DNA of 64,000 nucleotides from Bacteroidales bacterium (GTDB taxonomy: Bacteria > Bacteroidota > Bacteroidia > Bacteroidales > UBA932), in contig JAEEQS010000001.1 of the NCBI GenBank assembly GCA_016285455.1, positions 62,001 through 126,000 on the forward strand, read 5' to 3'. Below the pieces are notes generated by a model. It ran no database searches, had not been told where the DNA came from, and was given only the letters and a program-made list of their open reading frames with translations. The translations under genes and the position numbers were made by a program. Positions 16,146 to 24,752 of the stretch are shown here, in pieces (the stretch's first letter is position 1; each line of letters starts with the position of its first letter).

Positions 16146-16468
16146 TTATTTGAGAAAGATATTTTGCTCACTCCATCTTGATATATTAGGATTTGACACA
16201 TTAATAATAATTATTATGGTATCACCAACTTTGATATTATTATAAGTTTTTTCTGATATCGTCTCTGAAGATGAATAATTCTTTTTTTTAAAGGTATATA
16301 TATAGTCCATTTGATGCCATCCTCTATTTATTCTCTTTAGTATATATTTTTTAGCGATAACGGCTTTCACATATTCGATATTGTGAGTTAACATATATTG
16401 TTTATAGATAGCTGATACGGTGGGAACAATAAGTATGCAAACGATGATGATCCACCGAAAATTTCTTG
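16146..16468 (-). pseudogene. 3' part of a small membrane protein gene cut by IS256
   Basis: The reading frame is open from inside the IS256 end to the stop at 16146. Residues not from the IS begin FRWIIIVCILIVPTVSA, a transmembrane helix, followed by ~80 soluble residues ending YNNIKVGDTIIIIINVSNP. The same plan, helix then a YNSINIGDTIDVLVSQKNP-type segment, is seen in the frameshifted gene at 17936-18393, so the two are relatives (DUF3592-like in style). The 5' half lies beyond the IS or is lost. Given the Rhs toxin genes upstream on the same strand, an immunity role is a reasonable guess. Confidence 0.5.
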
Positions 16469-17826
16469 GGCACAGTCCTGAAGTTTGTGTAAATGGTAAA
16501 TCTGGAAAAAGTATAACTTTAACCAGCCAAACCAATGGAAACACAAACACTACTGATGCCAAAGAAAAAGGAAAAAGTTGATCTATCCCGCAAGTACTCT
16601 CTTCCCGAAGGAGTCTTTAACGATGAATTTCTGAAACAGCTTCATACAGAAGAAGATGTGGAGCGGTTTATGAACGACCTTCATGCTCAGCTCTACGAGC
16701 GTCTTCTTCAGGGTGAGATGGATGTACACTTGGGCTACAAGAAGAACGACCCAGCCGGAAACAATAGCGGTAACTCCCGCAACGGAAGTTATCCCAAGAC
16801 TATCCAGACCATCCACGGCGAACACGAAATCGAAGTGCCCCGTGACCGCAATGGCACCTTTGAACCTCTTGCCGTTCCCCGTCACGCCCATCGCGGTTTC
16901 TCCCTGGAAAAGCTAGTCATTTCTCTGTATGCCAAGGGTATGAGCGTCTCCGACATAGAGGAGGAGATGCGCGACATCTATCAGGTAAACTTGTCCAGTT
17001 CCGCAATTTCTGTCATAACCAACAAGGTGACCCAGGCCGCCATTGAGTGGCAGAACCGCCCTCTATAGAGCCAGTATCTGATAGTGTGGATGGACGGGAT
17101 CGTGTTCAAGGTCAGAGACGGCAACAAAGTGATAAACAAGACCGTTTACCTGGCTGTCGGCCTTGACAGGACCGGGCACAAGCAGGTGCTTGGGATGTGG
17201 GGCGGCAAGTCTGAGAGCGCCGCCTTCTGGATGGGCGTGCTGACCGATTTGAAGGCCCGGGGCGTGGAGGATATACTAATCACCTGCACGGACAAACCAA
17301 TACGCAGCGTGTTCCCGCAGGCGGCCACTCAAGTGTGTGTTGTCCATCAAATCCGCAACAGCTGCAAATATGTGGTATACAAAGACCTCAAGGCTTTTAC
17401 CAAAGACATGAGGGATGTATATGGTGCTATAAACAAAGATATGGCTGCCACCGCCTTGGACAGGTTCGAGGAAAAGTGGGGCTCCAAATACCGGTATGCC
17501 GTTAAAAGCTGGAGGGAGAACTGGGATGATCTTACGACCTTCTTCGGTTTCCCTATGGAAATACGGCAGATAATATACACGACAAACCTAATTGAGAACC
17601 TCAACGGAAAGATCCGGAAATATACAAAAGCCAAGCTCTCTTATCCCAGTGACGATGCAGTTAAAAAGTCCGTTTTCCTCGCTATACAGGAGATTGAAAA
17701 GAAATGGACAATGCCTATCAGAAACTGGGGAATAGTCCTTAACCAGTTTATTGCTATATTTGAAGACAGAATCAGACTATGACAACATCCAGAAATTGTC
17801 ATTTACACAAACTTCAGGACAGTGCC
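16469..17826 (+). mobile_element. IS256-family insertion sequence
   Basis: The element is 1358 bp, a normal size for IS256. It is bounded by 27-bp inverted repeats with one mismatch: GGCACAGTCCTGAAGTTTGT at 16469 onward, and the opposite-strand copy starting GGCACTGTCC and ending at 17826. No target duplication is visible: the outside bases are TTTCTTG on the left and GTCCATT on the right. It interrupts a small minus-strand membrane protein gene. Confidence 0.9.
16535..17782 (+). pseudogene. IS256-family transposase split by an in-frame amber codon
   Basis: Two open stretches (16535-17068 and from about 17069 to 17782) are in the same frame, separated only by TAG at 17066-17068. The family normally reads straight through here (RPLxxxYxIVWMDG). 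The catalytic set lies after the stop: Asp in WMDGIVF, Asp in ITCTDKPI, and Glu in [11 protein letters not shown]. The N-terminal part carries the DNA-binding region. Without suppression or read-through the product would be a 177-aa fragment with no catalytic core. A single base change (for example GAG to TAG) explains it. Confidence 0.85.
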
Positions 17827-17935
17827 GTCCATTTTTAGTAATTACATTCTTAGGACTAAATTTATTATTTATGCGATATTCGTGTCCCCATCCCCATTTT
17901 TTAACAGCACGAAAAAAAAGAGGCTACAAACATAT
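17827..17935. other. Short gap between IS256 and the frameshifted membrane gene
   Basis: On the minus strand one frame is open from an upstream TAG to the IS edge and reads AVKKWGWGHEYRINNKFS, but no start codon is present. It may be the leftover 5' flank of the gene whose 3' part lies at 16146-16468. No other feature is seen. Confidence 0.3.
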
Positions 17936-18393
17936 TTATTTTCGATATTTCGATGGTAGCGCTAAATAATTCTTAGCTTCTATCCAAAAAGCATGTCTTT
18001 TAGGATTTTTTTGACTAACAAGAACATCTATTGTATCACCAATATTAATTGAGTTATATAGTTTTTCGTCAACTGAATTAATTTTAGAAAGGACCTTTCC
18101 CTCAAACTCATACTCAAAACGAATCCTCCATGTTGGGCTGTAACGACTGCCTGTGTTGTGGTGATACATATTCATTACAACTGCTTTTAACAGTATTGAA
18201 TTATCACGCATTTCTTTGTTTAAACGAAATTGATTAATAGTTAAAAAAGTAAAAAGACGATTATAAGAATAATGAATATACAATCATCTCTTTTGAAGAA
18301 AGAACGTAATCTATTAGTATTTGAACGGTCTATAGACTTTTGCTGATTGTTTTTTATTCTTCTTTGTTTCTTTTTTCTTTTCTTCATTTTCAT
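17936..18393 (-). pseudogene. Frameshifted small membrane protein, candidate immunity gene
   Basis: Read from ATG 18393, a frame of 50 codons gives a very basic N-terminus (MKMKKRKKKQRR) and then a transmembrane helix CIFIILIIVFLLF, and stops at 18241. A second frame, open through 18283 to 17936, continues with TINQFRLNKEMRDN and a soluble domain containing YNSINIGDTIDVLVSQKNP. Adding one T in the T6 run (minus strand, 18243-18248) joins them into a protein of about 152 aa with the same plan as the IS256-split relative at 16146. It is therefore a frameshifted gene, a phase-variable gene or a sequence error. It lies just after an orphan Rhs toxin tip, the usual place for immunity genes. Confidence 0.6.
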
Positions 18394-18439
18394 GGTTCTT
18401 TTGTGAAGACTTCTGTTATTTCTCGTTGTTGGTAGTTGC

Positions 18440-18598
18440 TTAATTATTATTTCTCATCCTCTCTTCTTCCCTTCTCTTCTCTTCTTCTGAAAGCACTTTA
18501 GCAGCACCCCGACTCAGCATTCTGGTTTCTTCGGGATCTTGTCCTAATGTAGAATAAAATAACGTGGCTGCTGTTTCTTTTCTCTTGTCTTTTTTCAT
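18440..18598 (-). CDS. Small charged protein overlapping the orphan Rhs tip
   Basis: A 52-aa ORF whose ATG overlaps the stop of the orphan Rhs gene (ATGA). The sequence begins MKKDKRKETAATLFYSTLGQ, continues through EETRMLSRGAAKVL and ends in a Glu/Arg-rich helix EEEKRREEERMR. I do not recognise a family. The overlap suggests coupled translation. A frameshift in the lysine-rich, A-rich end of the orphan gene could also make this the true C-terminus of that toxin. Confidence 0.4.
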   Translation of the reverse strand: MKKDKRKETAATLFYSTLGQDPEETRMLSRGAAKVLSEEEKRREEERMRNNN

Positions 18599-19398
18599 TT
18601 TCTTTTTATCTTTTTGGTACTGCTTTTTCTTTTTTTCAGAGTTAGGATGCTTTTCTGCTTTTTGTTTAGATTTTTCTGCTTTTGCAGAAGATTTTCTAGA
18701 CTTGCCATGTAGTTGTTCAACATTATGTTTACTTCCTTTTTTAGAAATCCCTCTGTGACTTTATTTGTCACAAAATTTATAAGGAATTCAGCAGCACCAT
18801 TTTCGAAAGTTTTAAATTTTAATCCATCATTAATTGTTATAGTGATACTAGCTCCTACAGCGTTAAGAACGATAGTTCTTGCCACTTTTCCACTTACGCC
18901 AGGAATTGCTGAGATAATGAGGCTGAGAATATCTATATTACCTAATAAAGCATCATAGTCGCTATTATCATCCTGATAGTTATAATATACTTGGATACCA
19001 TAGTCAAGAAGTATACTAGCAATAATTGCCCATGGAGACTTTCCATCTGAATCTATATTGACAATACTGTTGTTTTTGCAGAATGAAAATGGAGAAATAT
19101 TAAATGTAACCTCTGCCATCGGATCCATTCCGTTCCACCTTGCAATGGTAGGATCATACTGCCTTGCTCCATAGTCAATGAGCCTTGTCTGGGCGATGAG
19201 CTGGAGTTCTTTTCCGTTGTACCTGTCTGAGGAGGCGAGCCTTCCCTGATTGTCATAAGTGAAAGCATATGTGTTCTTGTACTGCGTAGAGTCCGGAAGT
19301 GAAAAGTCCGCTCTGTTGCTGTACTGCACGGTCTCAGTCTCTTTTATATGACAGGTTGTATTCATCAGCGATGGGAATGCTTCAATAACCGTTTTCAT
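18595..19398 (-). CDS. Orphan Rhs tip with a divergent C-terminal toxin region
   Basis: A 267-aa protein that looks like a displaced Rhs C-terminal cassette. Residues ~45-65 read as a YD-repeat (YAFTYDNQGRLASSDRYNG) and pass straight into KELQLIAQTRLIDYGARQYD and ARWNGMDPMAE, the conserved Rhs core end. In the full-length gene upstream these two segments are hundreds of residues apart, so an internal deletion is implied. After the core the sequence changes to an AT-rich, hydrophobic region (IDILSLIISAIPGVSG) and a lysine-rich tail. No signal peptide is present. The toxin activity was not recognised. Such orphan tips can recombine into the main rhs gene to swap toxins. Confidence 0.7.
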   Translation of the reverse strand: MKTVIEAFPSLMNTTCHIKETETVQYSNRADFSLPDSTQYKNTYAFTYDNQGRLASSDRYNGKELQLIAQTRLIDYGARQYDPTIARWNGMDPMAEVTFNISPFSFCKNNSIVNIDSDGKSPWAIIASILLDYGIQVYYNYQDDNSDYDALLGNIDILSLIISAIPGVSGKVARTIVLNAVGASITITINDGLKFKTFENGAAEFLINFVTNKVTEGFLKKEVNIMLNNYMASLENLLQKQKNLNKKQKSILTLKKRKSSTKKIKRK

Positions 19399-19451
19399 TT
19401 GTGGTGGTAGGGTGTTTAATTTCCGCCGCACATAAAATGGGGAAGGATACA

Positions 19452-20405
19452 CTACCAATATTTCGGGCCTGCTACGCGAATGGGTGGTATATAATCTTTT
19501 CCAAAAATTCTTTTTGGATTAAACATAAAACTGTAACAAACAATAAAATCATCTTTGATATCATGAATAGTTGGACACAAAACAAAGTCACTAAAGAAGA
19601 ATAACGGATATAAAGAGTTATTGATTAGAACAAACCTGTTGGTTCTGCCTATAATATCTTTTAAATTTGTGATACGCGAATAGTTCAGAATAGAAACAAT
19701 ATAAGAACTGTCGTTTGCAATCGTTAATTGTAAAACAACTTTGTCTCTATTCGTAAAATGGATGTTGGAAAATAAATATTTTTCTAAGCTATCAGGTAAA
19801 GTATATATTATTTCGTTATTTGGTTCTGGAGTAAAATAATGCTGAGTCTTAAATACTGAGTCTGATATTATTTTTTTTACATTGCTGTTAAGATTAATAT
19901 GAATCTTAAGCGTATCGGGCTTCATTGAATAATTTACATAATAATGATACAAGCTGTCTTTATGGCCAAAAGAATCAGGACGATAACGACAGTAATTACC
20001 CATTGCTGAATACTTGTCGGTTTCAAACCAAATAGGATATAATATCTCGTTTATTAATATAAATCTTTTACTATCAAGTAAAAGTCTTTGAGAAGATTCA
20101 TTAAAATGATAAATGCCATTATTGTCATAATAACTTACGCCATAGATATAACCATTCTGATATGTATATACCCAAGGTTCTATAGAAAAATTGAAAGAAG
20201 AGTCGTCTATCTCTTCATGATTTATTCGGAAGCCAATATAATCGTCTTTCTTGAGATGTTTTTTTAATCCTTTAATCTTATCGCTAAGAATTATTTCATA
20301 ATACTTAGGAAGATTGTAAGCAATAACCTTTTCTCTAGTTTGTGCAAATGAATATATATTGCAGGTGAGCAACAATAAAAATGTACAACTTGTTTTCATT
20401 TTCAT
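19452..20405 (-). CDS. Secreted protein, candidate immunity protein for the Rhs-JAB toxin
   Basis: A 317-aa protein with a Sec signal peptide (KTSCTFLLLLTCNIYSFAQ), so it acts in the periplasm or beyond. The rest is beta-rich, with repeated Tyr/Asn-rich strands and two similar stretches (SSQRLLLDSKRFILINEILYP and NRFVLINNSLYPLFF), hinting at an internal repeat. I do not recognise a family. It is AT-rich and starts 28 bp after the stop of the large Rhs gene with a toxin tip. Immunity genes usually sit there, so that role is inferred from position only. Confidence 0.5.
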   Translation of the reverse strand: MKMKTSCTFLLLLTCNIYSFAQTREKVIAYNLPKYYEIILSDKIKGLKKHLKKDDYIGFRINHEEIDDSSFNFSIEPWVYTYQNGYIYGVSYYDNNGIYHFNESSQRLLLDSKRFILINEILYPIWFETDKYSAMGNYCRYRPDSFGHKDSLYHYYVNYSMKPDTLKIHINLNSNVKKIISDSVFKTQHYFTPEPNNEIIYTLPDSLEKYLFSNIHFTNRDKVVLQLTIANDSSYIVSILNYSRITNLKDIIGRTNRFVLINNSLYPLFFFSDFVLCPTIHDIKDDFIVCYSFMFNPKRIFGKDYIPPIRVAGPKYW

Positions 20406-20432
20406 CCGATATCTCAGTTTTTCAAAGTCTTT

Positions 20433-23400
20433 TTATCTTCTGTTCATAGCATCTCTTGCTATATCAAACTCCTTAAATTTTCCTTCCCCGCAAGTGTAAC
20501 CGATATTATTGTCTTTAGTCCCATCTGGGTTGGCTCTATGAATTGGCACTTGCTTTCCTTTTCTTTTCCTCATAGCATCTACCGCATATACTGGTATTAA
20601 ATTTTTCTGGGCACCACTTACATCAAGATCTGAGACGCCACTGTTTGTTATTAATTTTGAAGTTGATTTAGGATGTCCATGTATTTGAGCGATAACAATG
20701 ATATCATTACCTCGTCGTAGTATTTTTGTACTTTCTGCCCAATCCCCATTGATATGGGAGCTGTTGTTTGTATTACCCTTATTACTTGACAGTTCTGAAG
20801 TCAAAACAGCATTTTTTCTATCAAGCACAAGATAGAGAGCATTTTCAATTTTTGTTTCAAAAGAATTGTCTGCAATAGCAAGAATATCTTTATTTATCTT
20901 TTCATAATCAACTGTGATTATTTTGCTATTCTCCGAATCTTGCAACTCTAATGTTGCTTCTTTAGAAGCGGATTGCCCTCCATTTTTCTCAACAATATTG
21001 CGAAACACATCCTCCCTTATAATACGCATATTATTAGTGGATGCCCCATCTGTACCCAAATATCTGCCAGTTAAGTAATCATAGTAATCATCTATTAATA
21101 ACCCTTCTATATCAGTATTTCTAATCGGATTCCCTGCGCAATAGCTATACGATGTCATTGATAGGTATTTCTCCGCCATTGGATCCATTCCGTTCCATCT
21201 GGCGATGGTCGGGTCATATTGCCTTGCACCATAATCCACAAACCTTGTCTGTGCCACCATCTGGAGCTCCTTGCCATTGTACAGCATTCTGTATGGTGTC
21301 ATTTCAATTGATGGAGATGTAACAGACAGATTGCTGACGCTTGGATTGCCTGAAGTGAAGGCTGCCGGCATCCTTACCCGGTACTTGTCTCCAATAGCTG
21401 CATAGCTTCTTCCGAGGTTCGTCTGAAGGCCATAAGGATAATAATCGTTCCTTTCCAGAGCGTTTCCCTGGCTGTCTGTGATAGTCCTGACGCTCCCCAG
21501 ATGGTCTTTGAGGAGATAGAGCGTCTCGTATGCGATTGTGTATGTGGTGTCTCCCGATGATACTGTCTGTGGAGTTGCCGTAAAGGCAAATCTTGCATCC
21601 GAGCCCAACACGTCGGCGGACTCCAGCAGAGTTATATGTTGGGCTGCTGTATTGCCAGAATTTGAGCTTGGATAGTCTTTCCTTACAAGCGTTAACGGCC
21701 CGATGTATATTCTGCTGTTTCCTTCTGTGTCCTTTATGGAATACTTTGTCCCGTCGGCAAAGTAAGAATATGTGGCAGTAAGTTCATCCTGTGCCGGGCT
21801 TGGATTCTGCCCTGCTGCGGTTTTCTTTGCCCTGTGCACGAGGTTGTTTATGTCGTATGAGAGCCTTACAGCCTGGTTCCCGTCCAGGGTCATATTCCCG
21901 TTTCCATCGTATAAATATGCTGATGTGAAGGACGTTCCGCTCCGGCTTCCGGAAAGGGCTGTAAGCTTATCCCCGTCGTAGGAATAAGTGAAGTTGTGGA
22001 GTGGGCTCGGGATGGAATTTGAAATCCTTTTCAGTGCAAGTATGTTTCCGTTGCGGTCATAGGATATGTCCCTTTCCGTGTAGAGCTGTGAAACTGTTGT
22101 AGATGTCCCGTCGTATCGGTTGGAGTTCGTGAGCCTTCCCTGTGTATCATAGGTAAAGCCGTATGTGCTTGCCGTGCTTGTTCCCTGGACTGTTTCCCAT
22201 TCCGAGATATTTCCAGAGTAAAGTGCAGTAGTGCTTGGCTTTACCGGATTGTAGTATCTCAGAGTCTGGGAGAAGACATTGGCTGTTCCTTTCTTTGTCT
22301 GCATCGCGGTCATCCAGTCCTGGATGCTGTATGCCAGCGTCTGGCTGAGGTTTCCTCCCAGTGTCTTTCCCGTCAGGTGGCCCAGCTCGTCATAGCTGTA
22401 CGTTGCAGAAGCCGCAGAAGAGAGGGTGTCTGAATATGCCAGGCTTCCATTCTCCACAAACGAGTTGAATGTCTGCATTGCGGCATTTGACGTGAGCATC
22501 CTTCCCCGCTTGTCATAGGTGAAGGTTTCGGTCAGAACAACATTTAAAGTGTCAGTGCCGGCTGTCGTTCCCTGCGGCACCTGGAGCCTTGCGGTCTGCC
22601 TTACAGGAAGGCCCGTGTAATTGTACTTTGTGGAAGCTAAGAATCTTATCCCGTCAGGATAGAGGGTCACTGTCTGAATAGGCCTTGCATAGCAGTCATA
22701 GAAATAGGCGGTATATCTGTAAAGGATGTCTGCCTGGGCAACTGTTCCGGGATTGGAACTTCCGTCTTCTGCAATACCTATAAGAACTCCGTCCTTTGAC
22801 ATGGTCATCGCTGTTCTCTCCCAGAGGACGGACGCGAACTTTGCGGTGTCCACATCTGACTGTGACACGGTCTGGTCTTCCGGCTTGAATGAGATGGCCA
22901 GACTCTGACTGATATTGAAAGAAACATCTGTCTTTCCTATTTCTGTCTTCGTGAGCGAAATGTTGTCCGAAAGTTCATATACCGGAGAAGTGAACAGAGC
23001 GTTTCCGTTCTGGGCAAAATACTGCTGGGCAGTCTCGTAGGAGAAATAGCTTCTCATCTGCGCTTCCGTGATGCTCTGCTGGGTAAGGAATGTTTCTATC
23101 GGCCTGTTGGCTGTGTCATATCTTGTAAGTCTCCATCTTCCAGATTGTCTCAGGAGGGAATCTTGGATAGCCACCACGTTCCCTGCAGGGTCCGTAACGA
23201 ACAGCTCCTTTCCCTTCCCGGGCCACCTTCTTGAACTCATCCTTCCCAGGCCGTCATACTCGTAGATGTAGCAGCGCTTCTTCGCCCAGTCGGAATTCAC
23301 GCTTATCTGAGTTGCTGTCTTGTTCCTCTCGTTTTCCCCTTCAGGGGTAATTACTGCTGAGAGAAGTCCTCTCCTGTCATAGACATACACAAGGTCACTC

Positions 23401-24749
23401 CATCCGCCTGTCTCTGTGGTGTCTGCATAGCCTCCGAGGTATGTTCTTACCAGATGCGTCTTCTCGTATTCATCAGTAAAGGTAGCTACGGTCTTTCCGT
23501 CAGGGTCTGTTGTAATTGTCTTCAGGAGCGCTCCGTCAGGGAAATGGCCTCGGTTGACGATATTCCCGTTTTCATACAGAAGCATTGGGATGTTGTCTGA
23601 AGCCTGGCTTATCCTGTAGGCGTTTGAGAGAAATCTTCCCGTTGCATCCGTCCTTGGCTTCTGTATTCCGTTCTGGGTTTCGTTGAGAGAAGCGTCTGTC
23701 CTGAAAACTTTGCCCTGGGTATACTGGATAATAGGCCTGTTTGTTGCGGCTTCAGGGATAGTTTCTGCATAAGGATAGACTTCTGAGTTGCCGTAGATGG
23801 AGTTGTAATACTGCATCTGTTTATGTGAAGTCAGGGCATCATAGTTTTCCGTAGCCTGTGTGGATATGTACGGCAGGTATTCCCTGATTTGCTGGCCTAT
23901 GGGGTCATACTCTACAGGAGTGATGATGTTCTTGCTGGTCACGGCGCTGGCACCCACCATTACCGTCTGCTTGGGCTGTCCGAGTCCGTTGTACCAGACA
24001 ATGTCAACGATGGAGTCGTTCGGGGTGTAAGGATTGTCTCCAATGTAAGTGGCCTTTCTAATCCAGTTGGTGAGGGTTTCCGTATCCTGTCCAGCAGAGT
24101 CCGGTCTGTGGCTTATGAGCGGCTCGGTGATAGGCGTCCTCTCGTCTGGCCAGTCTGCGAATACCGGCAGCCGGTCCTCTCCCTTTGCCTGGTCTACGGT
24201 TATTGTCAGGGTGTTTCCCGTGGAGAGCGGAAAGACCAGCCTTATCTGCCTGCTGGCCGCCTTTGTCTGGTCGTTGGTGGAGAACGTGTTGTTCGGGAGA
24301 ATCTGGAGTGTGAAGTCCCACCACATCTGTCCGGTGGAAGTGGAAGCTGAAGTGAAAGTCATCAGGGTGTCCGCCTGAACGGAGGCCAGACAATCGTTCA
24401 GGTATTCCACATCTGAACTGTACTGTGAGTTCGGGTCAATGGGGTCGTAGTACGCGGCGAAGCTTACCGTCCCGCCTGAGGATGTGAAGGAATAGCTGAG
24501 GCTGGAGGTGTACTGCTGGTTGAGCCGCTCCATCGGCATACTGACATCAATTATTATCCTTTGCTCTATCGGTCCCGGCGGATTATGTCCAGGGCCTTTG
24601 AGTTCGTTCTGGGCAGATAAGTGATTTGGCACAGCCAGCAAGGCTAAGAGAGATATGATGAAAATGTCAAATCTTTTCTTGAGGCTGCTATTCATCCGGC
24701 AACCGCTGCTGTTTCTGAATATGCTGAAGATTTTGTTCATCGTATTCAT
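20433..24749 (-). CDS. Rhs/YD-repeat polymorphic toxin with JAB/JAMM-like tip
   Basis: A 1438-aa secreted Rhs protein. A signal peptide near residues 28-46 (FIISLLALLAVPNHLSA) is followed by a DUF6443-like N-terminal domain, many YD repeats, and the conserved Rhs core end (DYGARQYDPTIARWNGMDPM near residue 1185) with YCAGNPIRNTD. The remaining ~230 residues are a different, AT-rich tip. It contains HGHP (H1357, H1359) and SDLD (S1373, D1376), the H-x-H...S-x-x-D pattern of JAB/JAMM metallopeptidases, seen in JAB-like toxins of Rhs proteins. The shell would encapsulate the toxin until delivery. It lies 3 bp after another long Rhs-like gene, with a candidate immunity gene downstream. Confidence 0.8.
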   Translation of the reverse strand: MNTMNKIFSIFRNSSGCRMNSSLKKRFDIFIISLLALLAVPNHLSAQNELKGPGHNPPGPIEQRIIIDVSMPMERLNQQYTSSLSYSFTSSGGTVSFAAYYDPIDPNSQYSSDVEYLNDCLASVQADTLMTFTSASTSTGQMWWDFTLQILPNNTFSTNDQTKAASRQIRLVFPLSTGNTLTITVDQAKGEDRLPVFADWPDERTPITEPLISHRPDSAGQDTETLTNWIRKATYIGDNPYTPNDSIVDIVWYNGLGQPKQTVMVGASAVTSKNIITPVEYDPIGQQIREYLPYISTQATENYDALTSHKQMQYYNSIYGNSEVYPYAETIPEAATNRPIIQYTQGKVFRTDASLNETQNGIQKPRTDATGRFLSNAYRISQASDNIPMLLYENGNIVNRGHFPDGALLKTITTDPDGKTVATFTDEYEKTHLVRTYLGGYADTTETGGWSDLVYVYDRRGLLSAVITPEGENERNKTATQISVNSDWAKKRCYIYEYDGLGRMSSRRWPGKGKELFVTDPAGNVVAIQDSLLRQSGRWRLTRYDTANRPIETFLTQQSITEAQMRSYFSYETAQQYFAQNGNALFTSPVYELSDNISLTKTEIGKTDVSFNISQSLAISFKPEDQTVSQSDVDTAKFASVLWERTAMTMSKDGVLIGIAEDGSSNPGTVAQADILYRYTAYFYDCYARPIQTVTLYPDGIRFLASTKYNYTGLPVRQTARLQVPQGTTAGTDTLNVVLTETFTYDKRGRMLTSNAAMQTFNSFVENGSLAYSDTLSSAASATYSYDELGHLTGKTLGGNLSQTLAYSIQDWMTAMQTKKGTANVFSQTLRYYNPVKPSTTALYSGNISEWETVQGTSTASTYGFTYDTQGRLTNSNRYDGTSTTVSQLYTERDISYDRNGNILALKRISNSIPSPLHNFTYSYDGDKLTALSGSRSGTSFTSAYLYDGNGNMTLDGNQAVRLSYDINNLVHRAKKTAAGQNPSPAQDELTATYSYFADGTKYSIKDTEGNSRIYIGPLTLVRKDYPSSNSGNTAAQHITLLESADVLGSDARFAFTATPQTVSSGDTTYTIAYETLYLLKDHLGSVRTITDSQGNALERNDYYPYGLQTNLGRSYAAIGDKYRVRMPAAFTSGNPSVSNLSVTSPSIEMTPYRMLYNGKELQMVAQTRFVDYGARQYDPTIARWNGMDPMAEKYLSMTSYSYCAGNPIRNTDIEGLLIDDYYDYLTGRYLGTDGASTNNMRIIREDVFRNIVEKNGGQSASKEATLELQDSENSKIITVDYEKINKDILAIADNSFETKIENALYLVLDRKNAVLTSELSSNKGNTNNSSHINGDWAESTKILRRGNDIIVIAQIHGHPKSTSKLITNSGVSDLDVSGAQKNLIPVYAVDAMRKRKGKQVPIHRANPDGTKDNNIGYTCGEGKFKEFDIARDAMNRR

Positions 24750-24752
24750 ATT

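Noticed and set aside
16461-16468. Target duplication for IS256
   Set aside because: The bases outside the two inverted repeats do not match, so no duplication can be claimed.
17827-17935. A separate gene beside IS256
   Set aside because: There is no start codon in the open frame and it is too short; treated as a possible remnant.
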